Of a stretch of DNA of 64,000 bases, positions 51,438-61,395 are shown piece by piece. The stretch covers positions 2,869,001-2,933,000 of the forward strand of contig NZ_AP017312.1 in assembly GCF_002355375.1 (NCBI RefSeq). Reading direction: 5' to 3'. Each line of letters starts with the position of its first letter. Positions within the stretch are counted from its first letter, which is position 1. The notes beneath the pieces were generated by a model. That model made no database searches. It was not told the DNA's origin and saw nothing but the letters and a program-made list of their open reading frames with translations. Made by a program: the position numbers and the translations under genes. The stretch is from Aneurinibacillus soli. GTDB taxonomy: Bacteria > Bacillota > Bacilli > Aneurinibacillales > Aneurinibacillaceae.

Positions 51438-52961
51438 TTACACCTCTGCTTTTGCGGTAACTTCTCCGTAAAGTATCCATGTCTGCGGCTCTGTAATCGT
51501 CACATGAATCAATTGACCAATCATCTCTTTTGGTGCAGTAAAATGAACAATTTTGTTAGTCCGTGTGCGCCCCATGAGCACATCCGGGTTGTTCTTGCTC
51601 TCACCTTCTACGAGCACTTCCACTACCTGACCGCGCAGGTTTTCATTTTGCTCACGTCCAAGACGGTTTACCAGACTAATGAGACGCTGCAGACGATCCT
51701 TCTTCTCCGCTTCCGGCACATTATCCTCCATACCAGCTGCTGGTGTTCCGGAGCGTGGCGAATAAATGAACGTATACGCAGAATGGAAGCCGACTTCCTC
51801 AACAAGAGACATCGTTTCCTGGAATTGTTCCTCCGTTTCACCTGGGAAACCGACAATAATATCTGTAGTAAGCACGGCATCTGGAATCGCCGCTTTAATT
51901 TTGCGTACGAGCTCCATATACTGCTCGCGCGTATATTTACGAGCCATCCGCTTAAGAACTTCCGTGCTGCCAGACTGCATTGGTAAGTGGATGTACTCCA
52001 TCAGGTTGCCCTTTTTCGCCAGTACTTCAATCAGATGGTCATCAAAATCACGCGGATGACTTGTCGTAAAACGAACGCGCGGCACATCAATCTTACGTAC
52101 ATCATCCATTAAGTCACCGAAGCCATATTCGATATCCGTGAAATCCTTACCGTATGCGTTGACGTTCTGCCCAAGCAGAAAAATTTCTTTATAGCCCTGG
52201 CGTGCTAGATCGCGTACTTCTGCAAGCACGTCTTCTGGACGGCGGCTGCGCTCTTTGCCGCGTGTATATGGCACGATACAGTACGTACAGAACTTGTCAC
52301 AGCCGTACATGATGTTCACCCACGCCCGCAGCCCTTCTTTACGCACTTTCGGCATGTTTTCCACGACGTCTCCCTCTTTGGACCATACTTCAATGACCAT
52401 TTCTTTATTGAAGAACGCATCACGAAGCAGAACCGGCAGGCGGTGGATGTTATGCGTGCCAAAAATCAAGTCTACATGCGGATAGCTTTTGAGAATCCGA
52501 TTGACAACGGCTTCTTCCTGCGACATACAGCCACAAACGCCCAGGATCAGCTCCGGCTTCTCCTTCTTCAGTGCTTTTAGCCGACCGATCTCGCCAAACA
52601 CTTTGTCTTCCGCACCTTCGCGTACCGCACACGTATTGAACAAAATCACGTCTGCTTCTGCTTCCTCCTCGGTCTCTGTGAAGTTCATTGCCTGAAACAG
52701 ACCAATAATCGTTTCGGTGTCATGCTCGTTCGCTTGACAGCCATACGTGCGGATCAGGTACGTACGACCTTTTCCTAACTCCTGCAACTCTTCGGGAATC
52801 CCTTCGAACTCGTTGTATTCAATGCCATTCTTCGTACGCTTCTTCGCGTCTTTCAGGCTCGGTGCTGTTCCTGAAAAATATTTACTGTAATCTTTCTCCT
52901 TCTTCGGAGCGGATTTTAAGTCCACGGAAGAAGCGGAATTATTTTTTGTTTCGTGTGTCAT
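51438..52961 (-). CDS. miaB: tRNA-2-methylthio-N6-dimethylallyladenosine synthase MiaB
   Basis: A 507-residue radical-SAM methylthiotransferase. N-terminal UPF0004 domain: [26 protein letters not shown] and [11 protein letters not shown] (three cluster Cys). Radical-SAM motif [16 protein letters not shown] (CxxxCxxC). C-terminal TRAM domain ([10 protein letters not shown] ... GQLIHVTIT). It adds the methylthio group to i6A37 of tRNAs. GGAGG before the ATG at 52961. Conserved partner of ricA and cotE. Confidence 0.97.
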   Translation of the reverse strand: MTHETKNNSASSVDLKSAPKKEKDYSKYFSGTAPSLKDAKKRTKNGIEYNEFEGIPEELQELGKGRTYLIRTYGCQANEHDTETIIGLFQAMNFTETEEEAEADVILFNTCAVREGAEDKVFGEIGRLKALKKEKPELILGVCGCMSQEEAVVNRILKSYPHVDLIFGTHNIHRLPVLLRDAFFNKEMVIEVWSKEGDVVENMPKVRKEGLRAWVNIMYGCDKFCTYCIVPYTRGKERSRRPEDVLAEVRDLARQGYKEIFLLGQNVNAYGKDFTDIEYGFGDLMDDVRKIDVPRVRFTTSHPRDFDDHLIEVLAKKGNLMEYIHLPMQSGSTEVLKRMARKYTREQYMELVRKIKAAIPDAVLTTDIIVGFPGETEEQFQETMSLVEEVGFHSAYTFIYSPRSGTPAAGMEDNVPEAEKKDRLQRLISLVNRLGREQNENLRGQVVEVLVEGESKNNPDVLMGRTRTNKIVHFTAPKEMIGQLIHVTITEPQTWILYGEVTAKAEV

Positions 52962-53076
52962 ACTAACCTCCATACAAAATGTGATGCATTACCTTACGAT
53001 TATACATAACTGATCTTGTAAACTCAAAAGAAAACCGTTCTTCCGATTTTACTACGCAGTATTTTATAACTATAAA

Positions 53077-53115
53077 AACATACCAACAGGAGGCTTCTCA
53101 TCCTGTTGGTATGTT
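53077..53115. terminator. Terminator of the hybrid kinase gene
   Basis: AACATACCAACAGGA ... TCCTGTTGGTATGTT, a 15-bp perfect stem; T run on the minus strand. It separates the kinase from miaB. Confidence 0.9.
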
Positions 53116-56045
53116 TACTGTTTCGTTTCGATTCCAAGTAACTTCTCCATCGTGGTTAGGAAATCAGGGAGATGCAGCGGCTTTGTTATGTATTCCGCAA
53201 ATCCTGCCGCTTTTCCCCGAGCGACTTCCCGTGGCATAGCATGCGCACTAATCGCCACGACTGGAATATGTTTCGTATTCGGATATGCACGAAGACGACG
53301 AAGCGCTTCGTATCCGTTCATCCCAGGCAAATGCAGATCGAGTAGAATTACATGTGGTTCATGCACCTGTGCTAATTCCATGCCAAGTTCCGCATCTGAG
53401 GCACAGAGCACTTCTACGTCCGGGTAGCGACTAAGCACACGGGATATGAGCATAAGATTAGCCGAATTGTCTTCAATATATAGCACCTTACGCAGTGGCA
53501 GATGTACATGGCTACGATTTCTTGGCAGTTTTGCTTCGTTGGCATTCACATGCTTCAATGACACGCTTTCACAGCGGCACAGATCAATCCAGAAGTCACT
53601 TCCCACTCCTGGCGTACTACGAACCTGTACGTCCCCATTCATCAAGCGAGCCAGCTGACGAGCGATCGTCAGTCCGATCCCTGTCCCTTCAATCCCTTCC
53701 TGCTCCCCACGCTGAAATGATTCAAAAATCACCGACTTCTGCACATCGGTAATGCCACACCCGGTATCCGATACCGTAATGCGTACCCAGTCCGGCTGCG
53801 GTTCTTCCACACTTACCGTAATCAAGCCACCGTCCTGATTGTATTTCACCGCATTTGACAATAAATTCAGTAAAATCTGCTTAAGCCGAATCCGGTCAGC
53901 CATCACAACAGCCAGTTCGGGCGAAAGCTCGTACCGAATCGTACAAGTGATGCTTCGCCGATCAGCCAACGGCGCGATCAGTGCTGTACATTCCTGCAGA
54001 AGTAAGTCAACGTCTACGGGCTCAAGCATGATGGATGTTTTACCAGCTTCAATCCGCGCCAGATCCAGTACATCATCAATTAAATCAAGCAGATGATTTC
54101 CTGCTTTCAAAATCTCTTCTACACTTTGCTGCTGCGACGATGTAAGGGTTTCATGCGGATGATATTCCAATAGCTGAGCGAATCCGAGAATTGCATTCAT
54201 CGGCGTGCGCAACTCATGACTCATACTCGATAAAAACTGGGATTTAGCAAGGCTTGCTTTCTCGGCTTCTTCCCGCGCCAGAATCAGCAACTGCTCCATC
54301 TGCTTCTTCTCGGTAATATCACGCACAAGCGCTGATACCGTCCGTTTCATCCCGGTTCGGTTAAACACGGGCGCAATTCGTGTTTGGAACCAGCGTCGCC
54401 CCCATGGAACCGTAAGTTCCTGTTCGAGCACTTCAGGCTGTCCACTAGTCAGCACACGTAGCACAGCTTCCTGCATCACCCGACCCGGCTCTTCTCCAAT
54501 CCGATCCGTCAGTTTCTTGCCGATAATCTCCTCATACTTCATCCAGTGCGTCCATACGTTCACATACACACCGTCTTCATCAATCTCAAAGATAATATCG
54601 TCAATCGATTGCAAAAGTGCCTGCAAATCCTGCTCGCGTTCCTCGAGTTCGTGCCGTGCTTCACCGAGGCGCTCCCCCATTCCGGCAATCAACTGTTCCG
54701 CATCATGCAACTCCGCAATCTCTGATCCAGCAGACTCCTGCCTATATTTTCCCTGTCCGATACGCCGTACCATATCATTCATTCGTGTAAGAGGATGCAA
54801 CAAACGACTACTCATCTGACCAGCCTGATAATACTGCCGAATGAAAAATCCGACATAAAACACGAAAAGGCCAGCTAACATCCACATTCCTACCTGCATC
54901 AGCTCAGAACCGAGGCGATTTGCTTCCATGTATATACTTTGCTCAGGCGTATAAATAAGTAAGCGCCAGCCTGTACCAGGGATCGTTTCCCAGGCTAAGA
55001 GTCGGTTTTTCCCATTGATATCTACATGGGTAATGCCACTTTTCTCCGCCTGCACAAGCTTACGTACAACAGGAAAATCAGGATGATCCTGTAAAAAACT
55101 GTAGGATGGCGCCGAGGTTCCAGCTTTCTCCCAGTCCTTGACCCCTCTGTCTGAGAGAGCCAATACTGCACCATCACGCCCAAGAAGCATTCCATATCCA
55201 TCCCATGGAATGTCAAGATTCAGTACATAGCGAGAAATCGTATTCAGCGTTACGTCCAGACCTACAACCCCTTCTAGCCTATCTCTGTAATATACAGGAA
55301 ACAGACAAGATGTCATCCAACCCTTCCCAGCCAGATCGAGATACGTATTGGTCCAGCGTACATGCCGCTGTGGATTGTGCTTCTGGTCTGCTTCATAATA
55401 AAAGCTATGCGAGGTAAAGTCCATCCCATATTGAAATCGCTTTCTTACATCCAGATATGGATATAAAACCGCTAATGAATCATGGTCTGTGTAGTATACC
55501 CAGGTAAGCATCGGTTGCGACTTCTGAACATGCTTAAAAAGCGGCTGTAGCTGTAAAAGCTGCGCCACTTTTTGTTTCCCGGTGTCGGTAACAGGCGTGT
55601 GTCCACTATAAAAAACTGCTACCCCACCGCCATCAGCGCGGTCCCTCACAGTATAATACGATCCATTTGGTTGCTGCACAAGACGAGAGGCGTCATCAGC
55701 AGACAGAGAAGGGGCTGGCTCCGCCAGCCTATACTCGATCTGCCGATGCAGCACATCTCCGAGTGATTCAATGCCAGAAAGCTGTTGTTCCATTCGGTTT
55801 GCCTCACGATGGGCAATCCGCTGTAGCTCTTCATCTGCATTTTTCTTGCTATGTATAATGGTCTGCTCTTTCGTCCATATACCCGATAAAAAATACAGCC
55901 CCACAAAAAGCAATTCCACCAGCACAAGCGGAATAAGAGCCGTTCGTATATACGACTTCCATATCCAGCGAAATAGGGGAATGGGGGGATCCTGCTTGGA
56001 GCCCTTACTGCGGCGTGCTGATATGAACCATGATTTCATACTCAT
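53115..56045 (-). CDS. Hybrid sensor histidine kinase (Cache - PAS - HisKA - HATPase - REC)
   Basis: A ~976-residue kinase. Two membrane helices (about 25-55 and 365-385) bound an extracellular dCache-like domain (about 60-360; GVVGLDVTLNTIS). Then HAMP-like and coiled regions, PAS (about 460-585; IDDIIFEIDEDGVYV), HisKA with phospho-acceptor His in FLSSMSHELRTPMNA, HATPase (NLLSNAVKYNQ, VSDTGCGI, GTGIGLTI), and a C-terminal receiver with Asp in VILLDLHLPGMNGYEA. The start overlaps the cheX-like gene by ~40 bp (ATG 56045 or 56039), so translation is coupled. It probably senses a small organic ligand and feeds the CheY-like protein or phosphorelay; partner is inferred. Confidence 0.88.
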   Translation of the reverse strand: MSMKSWFISARRSKGSKQDPPIPLFRWIWKSYIRTALIPLVLVELLFVGLYFLSGIWTKEQTIIHSKKNADEELQRIAHREANRMEQQLSGIESLGDVLHRQIEYRLAEPAPSLSADDASRLVQQPNGSYYTVRDRADGGGVAVFYSGHTPVTDTGKQKVAQLLQLQPLFKHVQKSQPMLTWVYYTDHDSLAVLYPYLDVRKRFQYGMDFTSHSFYYEADQKHNPQRHVRWTNTYLDLAGKGWMTSCLFPVYYRDRLEGVVGLDVTLNTISRYVLNLDIPWDGYGMLLGRDGAVLALSDRGVKDWEKAGTSAPSYSFLQDHPDFPVVRKLVQAEKSGITHVDINGKNRLLAWETIPGTGWRLLIYTPEQSIYMEANRLGSELMQVGMWMLAGLFVFYVGFFIRQYYQAGQMSSRLLHPLTRMNDMVRRIGQGKYRQESAGSEIAELHDAEQLIAGMGERLGEARHELEEREQDLQALLQSIDDIIFEIDEDGVYVNVWTHWMKYEEIIGKKLTDRIGEEPGRVMQEAVLRVLTSGQPEVLEQELTVPWGRRWFQTRIAPVFNRTGMKRTVSALVRDITEKKQMEQLLILAREEAEKASLAKSQFLSSMSHELRTPMNAILGFAQLLEYHPHETLTSSQQQSVEEILKAGNHLLDLIDDVLDLARIEAGKTSIMLEPVDVDLLLQECTALIAPLADRRSITCTIRYELSPELAVVMADRIRLKQILLNLLSNAVKYNQDGGLITVSVEEPQPDWVRITVSDTGCGITDVQKSVIFESFQRGEQEGIEGTGIGLTIARQLARLMNGDVQVRSTPGVGSDFWIDLCRCESVSLKHVNANEAKLPRNRSHVHLPLRKVLYIEDNSANLMLISRVLSRYPDVEVLCASDAELGMELAQVHEPHVILLDLHLPGMNGYEALRRLRAYPNTKHIPVVAISAHAMPREVARGKAAGFAEYITKPLHLPDFLTTMEKLLGIETKQ

Positions 56046-56466
56046 TATCAATGCCAAACGGGATGCTAATAAACTTGTTGACAGAACGGAATCGGCTTTC
56101 TCCCTCATTAATAATCGGTGGAGTAATGTTTACATCCGTGTACCCGCTGTTTGTAAGCTCGGTACAGCAAGCGGCTCCCACCCAGTTTCCAAATTCAGAA
56201 AAGGCACTCCAGCCCATATCATCAATCTCAACAATTTCCATACCACCATACATTTTACCAATAATGGCGCAAACCGTAGCAGTTGACATCCCCATGATTA
56301 GCTCTGCTTTAATGGAACCTGTTACACCGACAATAACAGATACTTGCCCGGATAATACAGGATTCACCTGTAATGTCGGTTTACCGGCGTTAACTTGCAT
56401 TCCTAGATGATTTTCCAGGACGCTACGTGTCCCGGACAAAATGGCATTAATTTGATTGGCTTGCAT
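56005..56466 (-). CDS. CheX-like chemotaxis phosphatase
   Basis: A 153-residue protein of the CheC/CheX/FliY family. The phosphatase motif E-x-x-N is in WSAFSEFGNWVGAACC; SIKAELIMGMSTATVCAIIGKMYG matches the first helix-strand unit. One such motif suggests CheX rather than CheC. It lies between the CheY-like gene and the hybrid kinase, so it likely dephosphorylates this CheY. Confidence 0.85.
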   Translation of the reverse strand: MQANQINAILSGTRSVLENHLGMQVNAGKPTLQVNPVLSGQVSVIVGVTGSIKAELIMGMSTATVCAIIGKMYGGMEIVEIDDMGWSAFSEFGNWVGAACCTELTNSGYTDVNITPPIINEGESRFRSVNKFISIPFGIDNEYEIMVHISTPQ

Positions 56467-56503
56467 ACTCCCCCACCCTCCACCTATTTCTCTTTACAAC
56501 TTG

Positions 56504-56866
56504 CTATCCAAGCACTTTTTTGATTGCTTCAATAACGCGATCTTCCTGGAACGGCTTTACGATAAAGTCACGCGCACCAGCCTGAATAGCCTGTACGACC
56601 ATGTTTTGCTGCCCCATAGCAGAACACATAATAATTTTAGCATTCGGGTCCAGTGCTCGAATTCCTTTTACGGCTTCGATTCCATCCATCTCTGGCATTG
56701 TAATATCCATTGTGACCAGATCAGGGTTAACCTGCTTGTATTTCTCAACTGCTTCCAGACCATTCGCTGCTTCTTCTGCTACTGTATATCCATGCTTTGT
56801 AAGAAATCCTTTAATCATCATTCGCATGAACGATGCATCATCAACAATCATAACTCGCTTGCTCAT
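56504..56866 (-). CDS. CheY-like single-domain response regulator
   Basis: A 120-residue receiver. MIVDDASFMRMMIK (acidic pair Asp-Asp), phospho-acceptor Asp in LVTMDITMPEMDGIEAV, Ser/Thr in KIIMCSAMGQQ and the Lys in ARDFIVKPFQ are all present, as in B. subtilis CheY. First gene of a three-gene unit (cheY-like, cheX-like, hybrid kinase). Confidence 0.93.
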   Translation of the reverse strand: MSKRVMIVDDASFMRMMIKGFLTKHGYTVAEEAANGLEAVEKYKQVNPDLVTMDITMPEMDGIEAVKGIRALDPNAKIIMCSAMGQQNMVVQAIQAGARDFIVKPFQEDRVIEAIKKVLG

Positions 56867-57142
56867 TCATTTTCCTCCTCATTCTCCGCCTAATTTATAT
56901 CATCATACAAACCGCTCAGTGTCTGTTGAAAAGGCATCATACCGTTCACTAGGAGATTATACCTATTATTTCCTAATTTTTCAACAGAAACTGGATAAAA
57001 AATTATTTTATATTACTTCAGTATGATGGCTTTTGGGGGTTTGGTCAATAACCAATCGTTGAAAATATTAACACCAATACTGCAGTACGTGGCGGATATA
57101 CTACATGTACGCCCCGAAAAAACCTGGAGGTGACCGTAAGTA

Positions 57143-57346
57143 ATGACCAATAATCATGACCTATTCAGGAACAAACGCGACTTTGCCCGTGCTGAATTTG
57201 CAACTGAGCTATACAAACCGTCAGGAAAACCGCGCGCTCGTGAAGCTCACACGCAGAAAAACCAGGACACACCACGCAATGCCGGGTTTAAAAATGTAAA
57301 GGTTCCTTTTCAGCAGAAGGCTGGTCTACCAGGCAACCGGGCATAA
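57143..57346 (+). CDS. Small basic hypothetical protein (possible spore protein)
   Basis: A 67-residue hydrophilic protein, rich in Asn, Gln, Lys, Arg, with FARAEFATELYKPSGKP. The composition and the phrase EFATEL recall gamma-type SASP repeats, but the match is weak. GGAGGTGACC precedes the ATG and a perfect terminator follows. It is the only plus-strand gene between cheY and mnmM. Confidence 0.55.
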   Translation: MTNNHDLFRNKRDFARAEFATELYKPSGKPRAREAHTQKNQDTPRNAGFKNVKVPFQQKAGLPGNRA

Positions 57347-57353
57347 AATACAT

Positions 57354-57380
57354 GAGGGATACGCATGCGTATCCCTCTTT
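57354..57380 (+). terminator. Terminator, perfect palindrome
   Basis: GAGGGAT-ACGCATGCGT-ATCCCTC then TTTG, 10 bases after the small gene; shared with the convergent mnmM gene. Confidence 0.85.
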
Positions 57381-57386
57381 GCTCCG

Positions 57387-57971
57387 TTATTTTTTTTCGA
57401 TGACAATGACATAAGGCGGACGATTGTCCAGATTAATGTAATCATAGCGTAGAACAAGATACTCAGCGATCGGCAAGGACTGTGCATACGCCTCAATCTG
57501 TGCCGCTTCCTCCTCGCCTCCTTCGTGTCCGCGATAAATGACAAGTACAATCATTCCACCGCACGCAAGCTTCTCACGCGCAGCCTGTACCGCTTCAAGG
57601 GTAGATTTTGCCTGTGTAATCATGGTCTTGTCCGAGCCTGGCAGATAGCCGAGATTAAACACAGCAGCCTGTATTTCCTCCTTAATCTGAGCTATCTCAG
57701 TATGGGAAGCATGATGCAGCTGCACCCTCTCTTCTACCCCCGCATTGGCAAGCCTTTCTGCTGTAGCAGCTAATGCTTGCTCCTGTACATCATAGGCATG
57801 TACGAGGCCATTCTCTCCAACCAGTTGCGCTAAAAACAGCGTATCATGCCCGTTCCCTGCTGTCGCATCCACAACCGTATCTCCTGATCGCACACGCCCC
57901 ACAAGTAGTTGATGCGCCATCTCTGTAATGCGGGGCAGACGCTCCCGCCTCTCCTCTACCTTCTGTTTCAT
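57387..57971 (-). CDS. mnmM: tRNA 5-aminomethyl-2-thiouridine methyltransferase MnmM (YtqB)
   Basis: A 194-residue SAM-dependent methyltransferase of the YtqB family. SAM-binding VVDATAGNGHDTLFLAQLVG (motif I), the acidic loop in VHAYDVQEQAL, and the YtqB signature VFNLGYLPGSDKTM. YtqB-family proteins complete mnm5s2U in Gram-positive bacteria. The start overlaps the upstream metallohydrolase stop (ATGA), so they are co-translated. Confidence 0.88.
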   Translation of the reverse strand: MKQKVEERRERLPRITEMAHQLLVGRVRSGDTVVDATAGNGHDTLFLAQLVGENGLVHAYDVQEQALAATAERLANAGVEERVQLHHASHTEIAQIKEEIQAAVFNLGYLPGSDKTMITQAKSTLEAVQAAREKLACGGMIVLVIYRGHEGGEEEAAQIEAYAQSLPIAEYLVLRYDYINLDNRPPYVIVIEKK

Positions 57972-58705
57972 AGTTCAATCACCTGTCCAATCTGAGCTAG
58001 TTCCCAGACGCCGCTATATCCGCCAGATGCCGCATCCTGTCTATATTGCTCCCGTTCCATATCAGGCGACTGGTGCGTAATCAATAGCCGTTTGGCCTTG
58101 ATCTGCGCAGCCACTATAGCAGCTTCCCGCGCCGATAGATGGCTGCGTTTGCCTGTCGGTACACGATCACTCGTAAACGTTCCTTCACAAATAAACAGAT
58201 CACAGCCATGGGCAAACTCCCAGTTCGTATCCGGTCCGGAGTCAGCTCCATATACAATCGTATGTGTGCCGTCGGTTATATGCATCGCATGACAAAGTGG
58301 TGGATGTGCAGTCTGGTAAAAGGTAATATCCACACCTGCCATACGAATCGTCTGTCCCTGCCTAACCTCATGCAGACGGGTATAGTGCTGGTAGGTCATT
58401 TTCTCGGCCCAAGATTTCGGCTCAGCTGGTCCGTATACGGGAAGCACCCGGTTTTCTCTACCCATAACCGATGCCATCAGCACACCATATTGCACAATTG
58501 GTACATCACATACATGATCATGATGATAATGAGAAAGCAGAACAGCATCCAGTTCTTCTATTCGTATGTAGTTCATAAGTTTAGCATAAACGCCACTCCC
58601 ACAATCGATAAGCAGCTTGCCACTCCCCGTATCAAGCAAATACCCTGCTGTTGCTCCATTCGGACCGGGTGCAGGAGATTGATAGCCCAGAACAGTCAGC
58701 TTCAT
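57968..58705 (-). CDS. Metallo-beta-lactamase fold hydrolase (YhfI/RNase Z-like)
   Basis: A 245-residue MBL-fold protein. Metal ligands: His-x-His-x-Asp-His in VLLSHYHHDHVCD, later His in QTAHPPLCHAMHI, and Asp in VYGADSGPDTN. GGGSGLLDCGSG-like loop is LLIDCGSGVY. The layout is that of YhfI, a predicted phosphodiesterase/RNase-Z-like enzyme of unknown substrate. GAAAGGAGG fixes the start at 58705. Confidence 0.85.
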   Translation of the reverse strand: MKLTVLGYQSPAPGPNGATAGYLLDTGSGKLLIDCGSGVYAKLMNYIRIEELDAVLLSHYHHDHVCDVPIVQYGVLMASVMGRENRVLPVYGPAEPKSWAEKMTYQHYTRLHEVRQGQTIRMAGVDITFYQTAHPPLCHAMHITDGTHTIVYGADSGPDTNWEFAHGCDLFICEGTFTSDRVPTGKRSHLSAREAAIVAAQIKAKRLLITHQSPDMEREQYRQDAASGGYSGVWELAQIGQVIEL

Positions 58706-58790
58706 ATTGATCCTCCTTTCAAACCGTTTCTTCTTTATGATAGCAAAAAACACCGATCCCTCAAAACGAGGAATCGGTGTTGTTGTTTTC

Positions 58791-59657
58791 TTACATAAAT
58801 TCAGCCATAAGCTTCTGGAAACGATCTTCTGTAATAGTCAGATCCTGTTTCACAAGACCTTCTTCACGGAAGCCTGGTACAAGTGCTTCATATGGCTTAC
58901 GCTCAGTGTTCTGATAGATCAGGCCATTTACGAGACCCTCTGTTTCCATCAGGATACGCATTGCCGCAATGCGGTCATGCGCATCGTAGCCTTCAACGTC
59001 GCTCAGGTTTTTCACATGATCCTTGAACCAATCGTATGTGTTTACTTTATTGAATGTTACACAAGGACTGAATACGTTAACGAGAGAGAAACCTTCGTGC
59101 TGAATCGCTTGCTCAATCAAGCTAGTCATGCCTTTAAGGTCGCTCGACAATGTTTGCCCAACGAATGTAGCACCAGCTGCCATTGCCAGCTCAAGTGCAT
59201 GCATCGGACGCTCAATAGAACCTTTTGGCGTAGACTTCGTAACAAATCCTTCTTCAGAACGAGGAGATGTCTGGCCTTTTGTCAGACCGTAAATATGGTT
59301 ATCCATAACGATGTACGTAATGTTCATGTTACGGCGAATTGCATGGATAGTGTGGCTCATACCGATCGCGAAGCCATCACCGTCCCCACCGGATGCGATA
59401 ACAGTCAGTTCGCGATTTGCCATTTTAACACCCTGTGCAATCGGAAGGGAACGGCCATGTATACCGTGCACACCGTATGCATTGATGTAGCCGGAAATAC
59501 GTCCTGAACAACCGATACCAGAAATAACAGCAAGGTTCTCAGGCTCTAGACCTACACTCGCAGCAGCACGCTGAATCGCTGCCTGCACGGAGAAGTCTCC
59601 ACACCCCGGGCACCAGTTCGGTTTTACGCTATTGCGGAAGTCTTTAAACGTTGCCAT
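58791..59657 (-). CDS. korB: 2-oxoacid:ferredoxin oxidoreductase, beta subunit
   Basis: A 288-residue beta subunit. Cluster Cys in NWCPGCGDFSV, TPP-binding GIGCSGRISGY, the Mg/TPP loop ASGGDGDGFAIG and MDNHIYGLTKGQTSP are all present. With KorA it decarboxylates a 2-oxoacid (2-oxoglutarate in the well-studied Bacillales case) to the acyl-CoA and reduces ferredoxin. AAGGAG precedes ATG 59657, next to the korA stop. The ferredoxin at 12170 is a possible partner. Confidence 0.92.
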   Translation of the reverse strand: MATFKDFRNSVKPNWCPGCGDFSVQAAIQRAAASVGLEPENLAVISGIGCSGRISGYINAYGVHGIHGRSLPIAQGVKMANRELTVIASGGDGDGFAIGMSHTIHAIRRNMNITYIVMDNHIYGLTKGQTSPRSEEGFVTKSTPKGSIERPMHALELAMAAGATFVGQTLSSDLKGMTSLIEQAIQHEGFSLVNVFSPCVTFNKVNTYDWFKDHVKNLSDVEGYDAHDRIAAMRILMETEGLVNGLIYQNTERKPYEALVPGFREEGLVKQDLTITEDRFQKLMAEFM

Positions 59658-59658
59658 A

Positions 59659-61395
59659 TTAGAACAGCTCCTTGCATTTATTATAGATCTCACCAGGCAA
59701 GAATGGGTTACCGTCGTATTTCAGAATGCTTTCGATTTTCTCTGCCATTCCTACATGCAGCTTGACCTGATCAGTCAGTTGGCCAGTTGCATTATGCTCA
59801 ATGACGATAACTTTTTTCGCTTTTTCCATCAGTTCCTTCATTTCTTGAGCCGGGAACGGATGGATCAGACGAACGTGAGCCTGATTCACTTTTTTGCCAT
59901 CAGCTTCAAGACGCTCTTTTGCTTCAGTAATCGTGCCGCGTATACCACCCATACCGACTACGAGCACATCCGCTTCTTCATGAGCAGCTTCCTTCCAAAC
60001 CGGAGTATCCACTTTCAGGTTATCGAGTTTACGGAAACGTTTGTCCATTTGTTTTGTACGGACGATTGGATCTTCCGTCGGACGGCCTGTTTCTGTATGC
60101 TCTACGCCTGTTACATGGTGAATGCCGTATTTTTGTCCTGGAATAACGCGCGGTGATACGCCGTCTTCTGTTACTTCATAACGCTTGAACATTTCAACAT
60201 CTGTTTCTGGAAGTTCTTGTCCGCCCATGAATTTACCGCGACGAATTTGTACACGGTTCATATCAAGCGGTTCAACAGACTGTTTACCAAGCGAAAGTTG
60301 CAGGTCTGTCAGCAAAATAACTGGAACTTGATATTCTTCTGCAATGTTGAATGCTTCCACTGCATCGTAGAACGCTTCTTCTGCTGTACTTGGTGCGAGC
60401 ACGACTTTTGGAATCTCACCGTGTGTATTGTAGATCATTGCGTTCACATCAGATTGTTCCTGCTTCGTTGGCATACCTGTAGATGGGCCACCACGTTGCG
60501 TATTTACGATAACGATCGGTGTTTCTGTAATACCTGCAAGACCAATTGCTTCTGCCATGAGAGACAGACCAGGACCTGCGGATGCTGTCAGTGTACGAAC
60601 ACCAGCGTAGTTACCACCGATTGCCATCGTTACCGCAGCAATCTCATCTTCTGTCTGGATAACTGTACCGCCAAACTCTGGCAGCTTCTTAACAAGGTAT
60701 TCCATAACTTCAGAAGCCGGTGTGATCGGGTATGCTGGCATGAAGCGACAACCCCCAGCAAGTGCACCCATTGCGATTGCATCGTTACCGATCATGAACA
60801 GGCGCTGTTTGCCGTCTGCCGGCTCTAAGCGCAGCTCTTCAATCGGGCCACCTGCTTCTTTATCTACGAATTCAGCCCCGCGAGCGATGGCTTCCATATT
60901 TTTCTCAACGACTTTGGCGCCTTTCTTGCCAAAGATTTCTTCTACTACGTTTTTGAATGATTCAACTGGCAGGCCGAGCAGTGCAGTAGATGCGCCAATC
61001 GCTACCATGTTTTTCATAAGAGATGTTCCCAGCTCTTCTGCAATTTCTGTGAACGGAACCGCGAACAGACGTGCAGGTGATCCTTCCGGCGCTTTCGGGC
61101 CGAATTTTGCATCTGCGATAATCACGCCGCCTTTGCCCAGCTCCGGGCTGTTTACATCAATTGTTTCCTGGTCAAACGCTACAAGGATGTCGAGAGAATC
61201 TGCAATACCTTGTGCTGGTTTTGTGCTTACACGAATTTTATTATTCGTATGTCCACCTTTAATACGAGAAGAGAAATGACGATATCCATACAGATAATAA
61301 CCCAGACGGTTTAGTGCGATTGCGAAAATCTCACCCGTACTGTCAATCCCTTCACCTTGTTGTCCTCCAACTTTCCAAGAAAGTTGACTAATCAT
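59659..61395 (-). CDS. korA: 2-oxoacid:ferredoxin oxidoreductase, fused gamma-alpha subunit
   Basis: A 578-residue protein joining the gamma domain (QLSWKVGGQQGEGIDSTGEIFAIAL, residues ~1-180) and the alpha domain (MIGNDAIAMGALAGGCRFMPAYPITPASE...). The alpha part has the CoA/TPP-interface motif TEDEIAAVTMAIGG and ASAGPGLSLMAEAIG. Fusion of these subunits is the norm for KorA of Bacillales. ATG 61395 follows AGGGGTGGAG. The gene leads the korA-korB pair. Confidence 0.93.
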   Translation of the reverse strand: MISQLSWKVGGQQGEGIDSTGEIFAIALNRLGYYLYGYRHFSSRIKGGHTNNKIRVSTKPAQGIADSLDILVAFDQETIDVNSPELGKGGVIIADAKFGPKAPEGSPARLFAVPFTEIAEELGTSLMKNMVAIGASTALLGLPVESFKNVVEEIFGKKGAKVVEKNMEAIARGAEFVDKEAGGPIEELRLEPADGKQRLFMIGNDAIAMGALAGGCRFMPAYPITPASEVMEYLVKKLPEFGGTVIQTEDEIAAVTMAIGGNYAGVRTLTASAGPGLSLMAEAIGLAGITETPIVIVNTQRGGPSTGMPTKQEQSDVNAMIYNTHGEIPKVVLAPSTAEEAFYDAVEAFNIAEEYQVPVILLTDLQLSLGKQSVEPLDMNRVQIRRGKFMGGQELPETDVEMFKRYEVTEDGVSPRVIPGQKYGIHHVTGVEHTETGRPTEDPIVRTKQMDKRFRKLDNLKVDTPVWKEAAHEEADVLVVGMGGIRGTITEAKERLEADGKKVNQAHVRLIHPFPAQEMKELMEKAKKVIVIEHNATGQLTDQVKLHVGMAEKIESILKYDGNPFLPGEIYNKCKELF

